NCBI RefSeq assembly: GCF_958295425.1
Contig: NC_081139.1
Span: 22,826,888-22,890,887, forward strand
Origin: Solea solea
Lineage: Eukaryota > Chordata > Actinopteri > Pleuronectiformes > Soleidae
Length of the DNA stretch: 64,000 nucleotides
Reading direction: 5' to 3'
Shown here piece by piece: positions 1 to 11,675 of this stretch (position 1 is its first letter; each line of letters opens with the position of its first letter). The position numbers and the translations under genes were made by a program. The notes below the pieces were generated by a model. That model was not told where the DNA came from. It saw only the letters and a list, made by a program, of their open reading frames with translations, and ran no database searches.

Positions 1-233
1 TGCTTAGGGGAACCTGAATGGTATCGGGAGCACAGGGAGGAATGTATTATCTGTCATCAAATTTGCTCTGTGCTCATTCATATCGAAGAGTTTTGCTTTT
101 GTGTAACCATTCTTTTTTTTCTTTTTTTCTCCACTGCACGATGGATTGTATAACATACTTTAAGAAAGTAAGTATGAACAGAAACAGTTCACCTGTTTCC
201 TCGACATCTAATCTGTAAACCAAGCAACTAAGG

Positions 234-515
234 TAAAGCAGAACTATGCAGGATTTTACCCTAATTTACCAGCTTTGGAGTCATTGTGATGTTAAATGGC
301 TTATTGTGAGGATATTGGGGGCTGTCTCCACTCCCCCTACCATCTGTTAGCGGGAAAAATACAGCCTTGCGACATCAGGGCCGCTGAAGGCTCGGGTCTT
401 GCGAGCGATAGTGTTATCTTGGACGTTCATCAAAGAGCCGGCGAGAAAACTGTTGTCGGGGGAAGAGGACGCTTCTGTCCAACCTATCGAGGGGACACAT
501 ACAAGTAAATAACAT
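234..515 (-). mobile_element. Dispersed repeat family T1, copy 1
   Basis: Read on the minus strand this segment matches two other places in the window, about 41730-42199 and 62340-62803. Shared landmarks are the terminal TAAAGCAGAACTATGCAGG-type end with a following TTTTACC (at 234 here), an inner 'GGGCTGTCTCCACTC' block and an 'ACAACxGTTTTCTC' block. The copies differ by many substitutions and small indels, so the family is old. No coding capacity is visible. The name T1 is only a label used here. A non-autonomous DNA transposon is the likeliest class, because it is short, AT-ended and non-coding, but no target duplication is clear. Confidence 0.6.
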
Positions 516-559
516 GGCTACAAGAACTTGTGGTCATTGACAAAATAACAAATGTTATT

Positions 560-1060
560 ATGGGACCAGGACGCAAGTGCAGGGGTGAGTGTAGATAAAA
601 ATATGTTTATTCTATAAAACAAATGCAGACTAAAGCAAAAATAAAACAAGAACAAAGCAAAGAAAAAGTAGCATGGATTAAAGTAAAAAAAACATACAGA
701 GAGATAAAGACTATGGGGGAACAGGACCCGAGAAGTAATCCAGTCATTACCACAAAACAGGCAAAAACAACACAGAATATACGACAGAACAAAGGGAAAT
801 GGGGAGTATACTGTATACACACAATAGGAAGGGAGAGACAACTAGACACAGGTAATCTAAAAGGCAAGAAAGCAGACTAAGACCAGGGAGTGATGAAGTG
901 ACATGACAAGACGAGAGGTGAGTATCCTAAATAATGCAGGAAATATAAGAAAAAAAACATAATAAAACACAGCACCAGTAACTACAAGACAAAAATAAAA
1001 CTCAGGAAAGTTAAAACCAAAACACTTAAATAAAACACCAATCACATGGCAACAACTCAC
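560..1060. other. A-rich, strand-asymmetric stretch
   Basis: On the plus strand adenine makes up about half the bases over nearly 500 bp, with few T runs. The long minus-strand reading frames here are a by-product of that bias (Phe/Leu/Cys-rich). It resembles the A-rich body of fish retroposon-derived repeats, but no terminal repeat, tRNA-like head or coding motif identifies it. Confidence 0.4.
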
Positions 1061-1962
1061 TGCATTTAGGTATGAACTGAGCAGCAGAAGGGGGAAAAGT
1101 GACTTTAAACACACAACCATCTCTGGAGTTCAATAAAATATCCAGAGAACTGTAGTTCACTGGCCTAAAATGCCTTTTTGATGCCCGGGATCAGAGGAGA
1201 ACAGTAACGTAGCATCTTCCCTGTCCCTGTAAAACCCTGTAATATATGCTGGTGGGGTTTACAGACCTCTAATTCTGCAATAAAGCAACTGTCATTCAGT
1301 TTGTACAGTACCTGTCGCATTGTACGTAGAGGAGCACAAGAGCACAATAACCTTCTTATACCAGCGCAAATGCGGCTACTCGCAGCAAAACCTGTAGGTT
1401 TGCTGAATATATACAAAAAAAGTGTACATAAAAAAAAAAAAGATAAATTCAAGTTTGCTGCTGTGGTTTCAGGGTCCTGGTTTTATTCACACTGGCTCAC
1501 TTTCACGCTTGCGTGTCTTTCTGGAACACTTGAGCTACACTTGAATATACTTGACCCATCGGTGCTGTCAGTAGTAACACCTGTGCTTGATAAGTCCAAT
1601 GTCTGTTGTGGGAGAAAAATGTCTTCAAAGGACTGCTTTATACACAACTTATCCTTTTCCTTTATTGTCATTTTCTTTTCAAAAGTTACATACTTTCACC
1701 ACAAACTTTGCAGCCAGACACTTATAAACACCCAAACAGGAATACACAGCGTTGCCTTGAACTCTTGACGCTCTACCTATCCGCCATACTTCCTCCACTT
1801 TCATTGCTGCCGCTGTTCCTCCTCCCTCCTCCTCTTGTGTCTGCATGAGTGACAGGGCCAGGATGGTGCTTCTGTTGTGTGTAATAAATGCTGGTGCATT
1901 GAGCCTACAGGGAAACCCTACTCTCTCCTCTCAGCCATTACTGTCTAATGGCCAGTTCATCT

Positions 1963-1965
<3 letters not shown>
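1061..1965. other. No recognisable feature
   Basis: Mixed-complexity sequence with a short A-run at 1430-1441 and a CT-rich patch near 1790-1840. The minus-strand frame at 1165-1452 is open but has no recognisable family or splice context. Confidence 0.5.

Positions 1966-1994
<29 letters not shown>
1966..1994. repeat. (AC)n microsatellite
   Basis: Uninterrupted AC repeat of 29 bp, read directly. Confidence 0.97.
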
Positions 1995-1996
<2 letters not shown>

Positions 1997-2188
1997 GGCT
2001 GTCATAGATACGCTAATATACTGCCCTGTTATTTGTGTGCACATGCATATGTGTGCATGTGTGTCATATAGAGGCAGATATACCACCCTGGCCCCTGGGC
2101 AGAGGAGGGTGAGGAGAGGCAACAGGAGGGGTAACGCAACCTGATCAAGCAGTGATAAATCTTCTGAAGCCATCCTGGTTTGTGACGC

Positions 2189-2629
2189 ACACACACACAC
2201 ACATGTTTGTGTAGCATTTGTAGTAAGGACACTCATAGACATAATGCATTCCCTAGCTCCTTACCATGATGAGCCTTCACCATCACAACAAAATGCCCTA
2301 ACCCTTACTTTTAAGGGGTGACAGAACGTGAGGACCAGCCAAAACGTCCCCACGAGGTCAAAATGTCACACAAAGATAGGTTTGTACCTTTTTTGGACCT
2401 CACAAAGATATAAATACAAGCACACACACACCCTTTTTAGAATCTACTTTGACGTCCTTTCATTGGGACAACCAAAACAAAGCATTATCCCTCACCTTAG
2501 AAAAATGAGGTTCTGCCTCATTAGGACCAGGTTTTGGTCTACATGAGGACTCGTCCTGACAAGGTCAGTGTTTATGCTAGAAAAGGTCCCAAAGAGGCAA
2601 CAAATACAAGAACACACACACACACACAC
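2189..2629. repeat. Microsatellite-associated GTCC/GGACC dispersed repeat, copy A
   Basis: Two CA tracts (2189-2202 and 2612-2629) bracket a body with the teleost signature phrases: 'GGACACTCATAGACATAATG', 'CCTAACCCTTA', 'GACCTCACAAAGATATAAAT' and 'TCATTAGGACCAGG'. The same phrases recur at 12.1, 17.1-17.9, 32.4, 33.7 and 60.8 kb, always beside CA/TG runs. Repeats of this kind are widespread in fish genomes. Non-coding. Confidence 0.8.
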
Positions 2630-5381
2630 GCTGTACTGCCTCTCACCCACTGAACCCTTAGGGCAACATTGGAAAGGATATGCGCATCGCTTAAACTGTC
2701 CCCTTTGTGTGTTATATTACAGGAGAGCTCCTATGGTTCTGACTCACCGGGGGGTTGCTCAGATTTATTTTTTTATTGCCATATTAAAAGTTTTGAAGCA
2801 TATTAGTGTAATTACATTTTATGTCTTATCGATAGATCTTTTAATGGAATAATGCTGCTGTTTGGGTTGGGTGATATCCACATTCTGATCCAGTGAGAGC
2901 TTACCACTGCATACAGTGTTACTGTAAATAACAAAGTAACGAGAGATGACAAAAGATTAATAATAATATACAGCTTTGAATTATTTTTAGGACTTATATC
3001 ATTAGCCTGAGAACATTTAGATTTGTATTTGTATGACCGACCAACAGTTTGCCCTCTCAAACTGCCCAGAGTCCTTTTAATGAAACTGATACTTACTAAA
3101 TGCCACAGTATACAGTGTCAACATATTATCACTTATCACATCGACCAACCTTAATGCTCTAGTCATGGGGTTGAGTTTCATTCTGCTCATTCACCCTTTT
3201 ATTTGTTCAGTCCATTTGCTCGTGCACACACATTTGGTTCTAATTCTGCTACTGCCTACTTCCTGTCACCTGACCTGCTTCTCCTCCCCGCTCACCTGCT
3301 TACTGCTCCCCTTTCTTCTTACTGCTGGAGCTGCCATGGTTCAAATAACAGGGAGCTCCTGAAAGCTGGAGCTTTGCAAGTCTGGTCACTCTTTCACGAC
3401 GGGTGTCACGATTCTACAAATCTCTCTTTTTGCCATTTTCAGACTTGTGTAGTTTAGTCTGGGATCATTGGCTTTATGTCATGATAACTTTTTAATTCCC
3501 ATTTCGATTGTCTACATAGTGTCATGATTGATATAATGTCCATGATGTGTTTGCAGTGTACCCCACTAAGGCCTTATTGTCAAATTTACATATAAATGTA
3601 ACAATAACCAGTCATTTGGAAACTAATTCTAAATAGAGGAGAAGTCACAGAGAGTCATGTCGCTCTGTGTATTTTTCCATTAATCAAGTTGAAATAAATT
3701 TCAAATGATGACATATGAATTATTTTGAATATGCCACACGTAACTGTGACGGAGATGCATTTCAGCAAAAGCAAAGTCAGTAAAATAAGAGTGCTAAGTA
3801 CAACTGGTATTTTATTTTGAAAACATAGTCCAATGACTTATCACAGCTTGTCCCAGCAGCAAAGAGCCTTGACTGGACTTGCATTAGTCTTTATGTTCAT
3901 CCAGGTTAACATGATTTGAGTTGTAATCATGCTCACGATGACCGGAACATTATAGCCACTTGTGTCTCTTTGACGCTGACTTTAACCTGACAGGTATACA
4001 GCTAGAAGGGAAGACATTAAAGGACATGTTAATATACTATTTTATGTTACTTTTTTTATTGCTGCCATGAGAATTTTTTTTTTAACTTCTCCTGAAAGCT
4101 GTCATCTGCAGAAAAGAATGATGATATTGGCAGACAGGCGCTTCTGGCGGTCAAGTTGGCATTAGAGCAGCGGCGACACTGGCTCGAGGGGGCAGAACTC
4201 CCCTTTGTGATTTAAACGGATGATAAAAATCTACATATCTATATCATTTTCACTAAGCCTGGAAGGCTTTGTCTTTAGTCTTAGTCCTGAGATTAAGTCT
4301 ACAGTAGTCTGAGGAATATTTAATGTCATCCATTTATTTTTTTTGTCAACCATAAATGTTTAAGTCCAGTTATTGACAAGATCACTGGACACTTGGACGT
4401 CACGATTAGACGGCAACCATGTTGTGCACATTTCCATCTAGTTTTTAGTAAGAACAAGAATGAGCAGATGCTCCAACTGAAGCAAGATACTTCATCCAAT
4501 CATCTATTAAAGTGATAGTCTTTGAAATTGTCCTTGTGTGATATATTCAGCACATGCTGAGCTCTGTGTGCTGAGAAACAGCAAGAGACAGGAAGTCAAG
4601 TTGTACGTAACAACAGCACCTGACCCAAAATAAGTCAATTATCATCCATTTTTAATAAGCTGTACACAATAGCTCTGGCATCAGTGGAGTGTTTTACGGC
4701 TGCACGATTAGTTTGATTGACTATATGTGTTTCTTGACACACTAGCGGACATGACCTATTACACGGCTTGGTTGAAAGCTTGATTGTAATTGGTCAATAG
4801 CGATTTTCAACTGTTGCTAAGGACTAATCACATGGAGTGTGACACCTCGTATGTATTAATGCACATAGGTCTGGTTAGTCTGGTCGATGTAACCTGTCAG
4901 AGACATCTCGGCCACAGTGGAATATTGATCTAATATTCAATTGAATATATACGGAGAGAAGGGGCTCAAAAACCGTAGTGGAGGAACAAAGGAGACTTAT
5001 AAATTGCTCCAGGGCGGACGTGGTGTAAAATCCAGGGTTACTCCGACACACATGATCGTGGTTTTTGGCTGGTATTTAATTGCAGACAAATGGGCTTCAA
5101 CATCTTCACAGTGAACAGACGCCGCTTGCTCTGCTACCACTGTCTGTTTGGGAACTGATATAAAGGCTTGCTAGTGTTACATACTTGGCTCACATAATGT
5201 AACAAAGAAGAGGGTTCACACATTTCACAGTTCACACAGAGGGAAAACTGAATAGTTTATTTAACTTAACAGAATTCTAAAAAGATATTTGAACATGTCA
5301 GCATCAGTGATTTACTCTCAGTGTAGACCAGGTGGCTGCTCAGTCATAGACAAAGAGAGAGAGCGCACTTTGAAGGGGGCC
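2630..5381. other. Long interval without recognised features
   Basis: AT-rich single-copy-looking sequence. A CT-rich piece at 3230-3320, poly-T at 4071-4083 and several short ATTA/TAAT cores are visible. No open frame of note, no splice-flanked exon and no terminal-repeat pair was found by eye. Confidence 0.45.
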
Positions 5382-5419
5382 ATTTTATAACCTTGCACCT
5401 ATTTTATAACCTTGCACAT
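5382..5419. repeat. Two-copy 19-bp tandem duplication
   Basis: ATTTTATAACCTTGCACCT is followed directly by a second copy differing at one base (5382-5400, 5401-5419). It is a recent local duplication, perhaps by slippage. Confidence 0.85.
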
Positions 5420-6392
5420 AACCACACCTAAAGGTGTGGTCAGACAACTTGGACGGCCCACTTTTGCTGACACTTCCAGGAAGGCAGTCAACTGGAGGGA
5501 AGCAAACAGGATATTTGATAAAAGGCCGTCACACCCCCTCCCATAAAGCTGAGGGCCTAAAGGGCCTCAAACACCAAGAACCTCAGTCTGTTACCAAAGC
5601 AAACCTTCTTCTCTTTAACCCGCTGCACCAACTCCAACTCAGCAAATTTGGAACCTAAGAAAGATATTAAGAGGAGGACACCTTTTAAAGAGGCGGGGCA
5701 CGTGACAGAGCATCAGCCACAACATTTGCAGAACCTTTATATGGTGAATGTTGTGGTTTAATGGCAGAAATAAACGTGGCATTACTTCAGCATTAGCTTT
5801 AAGTCCAAACACTGTCAGACCCCATGGAAGCTAATGATTTACTAGTAGGAAAAAATACAAAGTGTTTGGAATCAATGCAATGATTTTTAAATCAATACCT
5901 TGTGAAATGAGAGAGATGACGTGCAGGTGTATACTGCCCCCAGCACTTCCTGTAGTGCACTGCGGTTAATCAAAGTGGTTTTAATTTAACAACGCATTGA
6001 CAATGAAATTCTGCATTTTAATAATCCGCGTCGTTAATTATGATGACCAATCATTGTGGCCCTAATCATGTTCCCAGAGACTCGTCTCTAAAAAATGACT
6101 GACATTTCCTGTGCTGAGCCATCCACCAACCAGCCCAGCGATCCACCTGTGAAGCAAAAGGAATCCAAACAAAAACTGCCTTTATTAACTACAGATTATT
6201 ACAATTTGTATTCATTCATTTCTTCAGTAAGTCTCCTGGTTTGTGCATATGCTGTATTTTGTATATCCTTCTGTCCTTTCACACTGTCCTGTCAGCTTTT
6301 CTCAGCAGCTCTCCTCTCACTGTTGCCCCTTCCCTTCATTAGCTGCTTGTACTGCATTGTACCCTATCCTAACCCTATCACAGTACTAAATA
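5420..6392. other. No recognisable feature
   Basis: Moderate-complexity sequence. The 74-codon plus frame at 5434-5658 and the frame at 6095-6550 have no recognisable family. The latter runs into the Tc1-like element. A GTAAGT-like donor sits at 6225 but no convincing acceptor-bounded exon precedes it. Confidence 0.4.
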
Positions 6393-6994
6393 CACTATAT
6401 GAACACATATTGGGTCACCTGACACATACAGGACTTCAAATACAGGACTTTTGTAGCTATATCAGCTTCCACACCTCTTGGAAGACTTTCCTCAAGATTG
6501 TGAAGTGTTTTATGGGAATTTGTGTGAATGTATCTGTAGAGCATTTATGAGGTCAGGCACTCATAGTCCTTGCTTTGCACACCGGGACCTCAAACTCACT
6601 CACTCATTCACTCTTTCACTTTATCCTCCACATGAGGGTTGCAGGGGGGCACTGGCGCCAATCTCAGCTGACATAGGGCGATAGGCGGGGTAGACCCTGG
6701 ACAGTCCGCCAGTCCATCCCAGGGCCACAACATCAACCATTCACTTTCATACTAACACCTACGGTCAATTTAGAGTGCCCATCATACCTAATCCCCATAT
6801 TGCATGTTTTTCTACTGCGGGAGGAAACCGGAGAAACCTCATGCCTTCCTCTTCCTCATTGTCTAAAATGTCTTGGTATGCTGAAGTGTTAAGACTGGCC
6901 TTCATTGGAGATCAGGGGCTCAGCCCAAAGCCTGAAAAAGCAGCCGCAAATAAATAAGTAACAGGTGTGCCCAAATACTTTTGTCGCTATAGTG
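6393..6994 (-). mobile_element. Tc1/mariner-type DNA transposon relic, interrupted by a SINE
   Basis: Both ends show the Tc1-like fish terminus: CACTATATGAACACATATTG at 6393 and, inverted, the end read as CACTATAGCGACAAAAGTAT from 6994 leftwards, followed on each side by an 'xGGGxCACCTG' block. A TA dinucleotide abuts the left end. The right one has decayed. Inside, fragments of the transposon body survive: 'GAGCATTTATGAGGTCAGGC' (6538-6560) and 'AAAATGTCTTGGTATGCTG' (6866-6884). The middle is deleted and a SINE sits at 6597-6838, leaving only about 360 bp of transposon. No intact transposase. Confidence 0.8.
6597..6838 (-). mobile_element. tRNA-headed SINE, head-truncated, nested in the Tc1-like element
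   Basis: In plus orientation it runs from a (CACT)n-like tail and 'TTTATCCTCCACATGAGGG', through 'GGCGATAGGCGGGGTAGACC' and 'CCATCCCAGGGCCACA', to 'GGAGGAAACCGGAGAAACC'. It matches the complete copy at 47116-47497 but stops before the tRNA-like head. It must postdate the surrounding Tc1-like copy. Confidence 0.85.
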
Positions 6995-7728
6995 CACCTT
7001 ATAGCGCTCCAGCTCACTTTCTTTGTTCAGATTTTTCTCTTCGTATTTTTTGTTTTCTAAAAAAAAAAAAGTAAACTCCACTCGTACATCTGCCTCCTAA
7101 ACCACGTACTCGGGCTCCTATTCTGAGAACTGTCACATTTCAAGAAAGTAGCCTTGCTCCTTCCACTGATCACGGGGCAGAGTTTGACCACTGTACTCGG
7201 TGAATAGCGCTTGTGATTTATTTTCAGTGGCTGAAGGCTGGTGAAATTCTGTCTGGTGCTCAGGTGGTTGAAAGATCTCAATCTTCCCTCACGGCTATGT
7301 TTTGGAAGCAATGCATCGATGTTATTCTCTACTCCAGCACTGCTCAAGGGCAAACACTTTTAAGATGTTTTAACCAGTTCCATTCTTTGTAAACAGTTTT
7401 CAATATTTGCAGAAAATATTTTTGAATAACGTGGCAGAGATGTGCTCGTACAATGATTATAATAATAATAATAGCAGCCTCTTTTAATTGGGAGTTAATT
7501 TTTCTCCCCGCTTGAATATTTTGTTTTGTGTTGAGCTGAGTTGAGTACAGTAAAACTGTTAAGAAATTTCAAGCACACAACCTGTACTCAGTGTTTGATT
7601 TTGTTGTCTCGCTGAATGCTTAAATGTCTTTAATGAATTCCAGACGTGGAATTCAGACTTCTTTTGTGTTGGGAGCACAGTGGCTGTCATTAAAAATGTT
7701 TTATTAATGTGTACACGCAAGCACGCAA
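6995..7728. other. No recognisable feature
   Basis: Contains a 12-A run at 7059-7070. A minus-strand 98-codon frame at 7057-7353 is open but unrecognised and has no obvious splice signals. Confidence 0.4.
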
Positions 7729-8578
7729 ACACACACACACACACACAATTTGTAAACACAAGAGAAAATAAAATACAAGGCCTGGACAGTGCAAGGACAC
7801 CAGCTCACTTCAACTACAATCAGACCAACCTTGAGAGGCACTGGTCCTTTCTCCTCCTGTGAGCTTAAAAAAATAATTTAAATACCTATATAACTTTGAA
7901 TTTTGATGGCTTTCAATGACAAAACTCATATAAACCATCAAACATTGTGATTGCAGTTCTTAAAAAAAAAAAAAACCTTGTCTCCGAAGATAAACATTGA
8001 AAAGATTATTATTTTTTTTATTATTATTATTATTACTAGGCTTATTTCACAATGCAAAAGTAAAACTGTTTAAACCAAACACTTGAAGAAACCGACCGTG
8101 GAACCTTAAAAAGGATTCGCTGCTTCTGTTATTGAAATTGTGGACGTGGATTTTAAAATCAAATCAAAGCACAAAACACAGCAGTCACACCATCAACAAA
8201 GAAACACGGCATTTTTGTATTTTCAAACAACTCCAACTTGCTGAAGGATTAAGAAAATACACCCATTCAAAATATCAATTGTTATAACTGCAATGATTTA
8301 ATGGAGAACATTGAATAAATAATAAATAACCTTTGTAGGTGTGTTGAAACTGATGGGTCCGGGGCAAATTAAAGCACATGTAGTCTAATCTGCAGCAGTT
8401 TTGTGTTATTTTGCCATCGTGTTATTTCAAATACACAACATTTAAGTATTTTGATAGAACATATGAAAGCATTTTCACCATCTCAACAAAATACAAATGA
8501 CAAAATAAGCTTTTTTATTTTTGAATCGTGCATTTTAAACACATGTATCAGTGTTTGCATTATTATTATTATTAGTAT

Positions 8579-8610
<32 letters not shown>

Positions 8611-8879
8611 GTTTTTTTTCCATTTTAACCATCTTCATTAGTTTTATGTATATTTATATGCCTGTAATTTATACTATGGTTGCTATGGTGATGCACTTTA
8701 CTTGTCATGGGGCTTCAGGTGGGCCTTACATTTTATTTCTGAACCGCGATCAGGTTCAAACAACTGACACTTTTATACCCATCTCCTCCTGTGACACATA
8801 AAACTACTTCAGACTGTAAAGAAGATGTGAGTTTCAGTGTGGGGTCAGATTTTTGACTGTGTGTGTGTGTGTGTGTGTT
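7729..8879. repeat. AT-rich interval with (AC)n, (TTA)n, (ATT/AGT)n and (TG)n tracts
   Basis: Tracts read directly are AC at 7729-7748, TTA repeats at about 8008-8036, a compound ATT/AGT run at 8559-8612 and TG at 8860-8879. Between them the sequence is AT-rich with no gene-like structure. Confidence 0.9.
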
Positions 8880-9154
8880 TTACTCTGTCTGGCCTGTGAC
8901 AGTCTCCTGCCGTAAAGCACCAGTCTTACCTGAGGATTAGGTGGATCAGACATTGATTGACAGATCCTCCTCTCTCCCCCCGCCATCCCTCGTCCTCGAG
9001 CCAGCGCTGGTGTTTGGGGTTACGGGGAGAACACAGACGGGAAACCATAACTACAACACACTCGAGAGCCTGAACCACTGAGGTCTCGTAGAATTTGTGT
9101 AAAGCATGTGCAGTGTGCGTTTGAACACATTTGTGTACATAGATGTGTGTGTTT

Positions 9155-9359
9155 ACTGGTGTGTGTGTGTGTGTGTTGGTGAGGGGAGATGAAAGGTGTG
9201 CGCGTTGAGCCCTGCTGTCAGTCCCTGCCATGTTTTACAGCCCGTCCGCTCTGCACAGTGATTAGAGCTGTCGACTCTGATGTGATGACATGGTCTGCAA
9301 CCACAGTGGGGGAGTGAGAGAGTGAGTGAGTGAGTGAGTGAGTGAGTGAGTGAGTGAGA
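9155..9359. repeat. (TG)n and (AGTG)n tracts
   Basis: TG repeat at 9155-9176 and an uninterrupted AGTG tetranucleotide array at 9321-9359, ending in GAGA. The Ser/His/Leu-rich frames on the minus strand are translations of this array. Confidence 0.95.
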
Positions 9360-9602
9360 GAGAAGGAGCACGACAGACAGTGAGAGGCGGTTTGAGGGTC
9401 AGGTGGAGAGCAGAGGGAAGGTTTAAGAGTGAGAGTTGACCCTAACAACAGCTGCTGCAGCTGCTTGTAAAGGCTGGACCACGGCTGCAGCCCTGATGTT
9501 TCAACACACAAGTCGCTACCTGTCTCTATAAAGCTCTCAGCCCATCCTTTGCTCACTGTAAGTGAACGTACACAGGAACACCCTCGGTCTGGTTTAAAAG
9601 CT

Positions 9603-9795
9603 ACACGGAATGGCATTTAACCACCAGGGGGCGACTCCACTGGTTGTAAAAGAATGGAAGTCTATGGGAAAGTGAGTCTACTCCTGAACACAAGTCTTCT
9701 GGTCTTCTCCATGAGAACAGGATGTCAATTTTGTAATTATGTTCCCAATTAGAGGAAAATTGATGATAGAGCACATTTGAGTGGACAAATTGTGA
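9603..9795 (+). mobile_element. Short non-autonomous element, 'CCAGGGGGCGACTCCACTGG' family, copy 1
   Basis: The phrase CCAGGGGGCGACTCCACTGG is followed by 'AAGTCTATGGGAAAxTGAG', 'CAAGTCTTCT' and 'TTTTGTAATTATGTTCCCA', the order known in a common fish repeat. A minus-strand relative lies at 59385-59525, sharing the 'GACTCCxCTxxTTG', 'TCTATGGGAAAA' and 'CCTACTTCTCA' blocks. Non-coding. Confidence 0.65.
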
Positions 9796-9867
9796 GTCTC
9801 TTTGCAACCATAACACTATGTCTAAGTTCATATATGGTCAGTGGAGAAATGCCTTGTATGGAAGGGT

Positions 9868-9951
9868 TGTAGACAGTTGCTCAGTGGTAGAGTGACTCGT
9901 CTATCAGCTGCAAGGTTTAGGGTTTGATTCCCGGCTCAAAGAAAAAAAAAA
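9868..9951 (+). mobile_element. tRNA-derived SINE head with A-run
   Basis: It has an A-box-like TTGCTCAGTGGTAGAGTG at 9877-9894 and a B-box-like GGTTTGATTCC at 9921-9931 (consensus GGTTCGANTCC with one C-to-T change). The 27-bp spacing is in the tRNA promoter range, and the head is followed by 'CGGCTC' and an A-rich run at 9940-9951. It cannot be a functional tRNA: no clean acceptor stem is seen and the B box has decayed. Confidence 0.65.
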
Positions 9952-10143
9952 CAGTGGAAGTGAATGGGTTAATGGCAAAACTGGAACAAGCTATAAAAGC
10001 ACTTTATAAATACAGGCAATTTACAGAACTAATAATGCACAGAATGAATTCTCTGCCAGCTATAAGTGAGAACTCTTTTTTGTGATTTACAATACACTAT
10101 TTTAAGTAAGGCATATACCAGCTGCAGTCACTGACACAGTCAG

Positions 10144-10368
10144 CCCCCCCCCCCCCCAACTCTCTTTCACCTTTCGTGTGCCCCATTTCCATATGTTCTT
10201 AATCGGGCCAGAGGGTGGGAAGAACGAATTTAGAGAGGGGTGGTATTTGGTTTTAATGTCTGCTGCTGCTCTAATGGAGGATAAATAAACAGTGCCCTGT
10301 TGTGGAGCGCTCCTATATAGGCGCACACACACAGACATGCACACACACGCACACACACGCAGACACAC
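10144..10368. repeat. Poly-C run and imperfect (CA)n tract
   Basis: 14 consecutive C at 10144-10157, and an imperfect CA/CG-interrupted tract at 10322-10368. Confidence 0.95.
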
Positions 10369-10374
10369 AACCCA

Positions 10375-10691
10375 CCTTGTGGTGGCGTGGCCAGTCAAAG
10401 CTAATATAGCAGAAAATGGCTCGCTCCCCTGTCCTCCCCATGTGCTGGTGGTGCTGTTATTACTGGAGCCTAATAAGGCCCAGATGCCTAATATTAGACG
10501 TAATCTGTCAGAACAGTTTTGTTTATGTAATTTAATTTTTCCAGGCAGTTGTTTCCAATTAGGTTGTTTAAAAGTTTTAATTGAATTAAATGGAAGATAT
10601 CTACATGAAGAGAAATGGCAGAGAGAAAAAAAATCAGGGCCAGAGCCGGGGTAGACATGTGGGAACAATGCTGTTTTGGCCTTTGCATGTC

Positions 10692-10727
<36 letters not shown>

Positions 10728-10960
10728 TATGACACACACCTATCATTACAGCTTTCCCATTATTGTCGAGCCTCTCAGAAGTGAGTGCTGTAGCCTCTAT
10801 GGTAATTATGACGTTATGAGGTGGCAATTACATTGAAATGTGTTTGACTGTCAAACGCCCACTACAATGACATGTCAGCCCGCTGAGATGAGCATGAAAT
10901 GGCTGAAATGGAGCGAATGAAACAAATAATGTTGAGTGACTGCTTTGCTAAGAAACTGAC
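10375..10960. promoter_or_regulatory. Candidate conserved non-coding element (split by a TG tract)
   Basis: High-complexity, repeat-free sequence dense in homeodomain and TALE cores: CCTAATAAGG (10469-10478), CTGTCAGAAC, TGTAATTTAATT, CCAATTAGG (10555-10563), TTAATTGAATTAA (10577-10589), and in the right half GGTAATTATGACG and GGCAATTACATTG. A (TG)n tract at 10687-10733 interrupts it. This is the composition of vertebrate developmental enhancers, but conservation cannot be tested here. The 241-codon minus frame crossing it is mostly translated CA repeat and is not credible. Confidence 0.35.
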
Positions 10961-11302
10961 ACAGAGAAAATTTCTAGGTAAGGAATAAAAGAGACCTGCG
11001 TTTTTCAGAGTTGATAATGTTTCTTTGCAGCAGCAGCAGCCTGAAATTATGCTTATATGTCATTTGCACTGTGTAATTTTGTGACGGAATTGTAAAGTTG
11101 GAGTTGGTTTTGTGAAAAGATATGCTTTTATTATGTGTAATGGCTCTCGGTGCCGAGAGCCTTCCCACAATTCTAAAGATCCATTTTATTAATTGTATTT
11201 ACAGACAGTGAATTGTGAGTTAATTCAATTTCCTCTCAACGCAAGGTACTTGTGGTACTTTCTCTTTGTAACCACAGGAGGCACAATTGAGCAAGATGTG
11301 AA
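10961..11302. other. No recognisable feature
   Basis: Includes a CAG repeat of four units near 11030-11041. Otherwise unremarkable. Confidence 0.5.
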
Positions 11303-11310
11303 TGAATCCT

Positions 11311-11667
11311 CAGGGCCGGCCCAAGCCTTTATGGGGCCTGGGTTTAATTTGATTTAGGGCACCCCCCCACCACTACTTTTAGAGTACCCAGTGCTTGAAT
11401 ATTATTGACACCAATGTAACACTTTGAATTGCATTCATTAAAGTTGTGTTATTCGCTCTTAGTAGTATTAATATTATTAATAGTATCCATTTGCACATTC
11501 ATTGTTTAAATGAGCCATATTCAAGTCCAAAATAAAACCTAAAAACTTCAGCTCAACACTACTTAGATATCTAAATAAATCAGGCATCTTGATTTCCAAA
11601 ACGTATTTTTCTCCACACACTACTGGGGGGGCCCCTGGTGATCAGTGGCCCCCAAGCAGCCCCTCTG
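11311..11667 (+). mobile_element. Non-autonomous hAT transposon (CAGGGCCGGCCC family)
   Basis: The element starts CAGGGCCGGCCCAAGCC and ends GGCCCCCAAGCAGCCCCTCTG, an imperfect inverted terminal repeat beginning CAG. It is flanked by a perfect 8-bp target duplication TGAATCCT at 11303-11310 and 11668-11675, as expected for hAT. At 357 bp it has no room for a transposase. The same terminus appears inverted at 45685-45704, so the family has at least two copies in the window. Confidence 0.88.
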
Positions 11668-11675
11668 TGAATCCT

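Noticed and set aside
9321..9359. Regularly spaced short repeats that might suggest a CRISPR array
   Set aside because: It is a contiguous AGTG tetranucleotide array without spacers, in a eukaryotic genome. The same applies to (ATCT)n at 55165.
9876..9931. tRNA gene
   Set aside because: A- and B-box words are present, but the B box is mutated, no acceptor stem pairs, and an A-run follows. This fits a tRNA-derived SINE.
10102..10827. 241-codon minus-strand frame
   Set aside because: Its length comes from translated CA/TG tracts and poly-C (His-Thr and Val-Cys strings). The remainder has no recognisable domain, and the region looks like conserved non-coding DNA.
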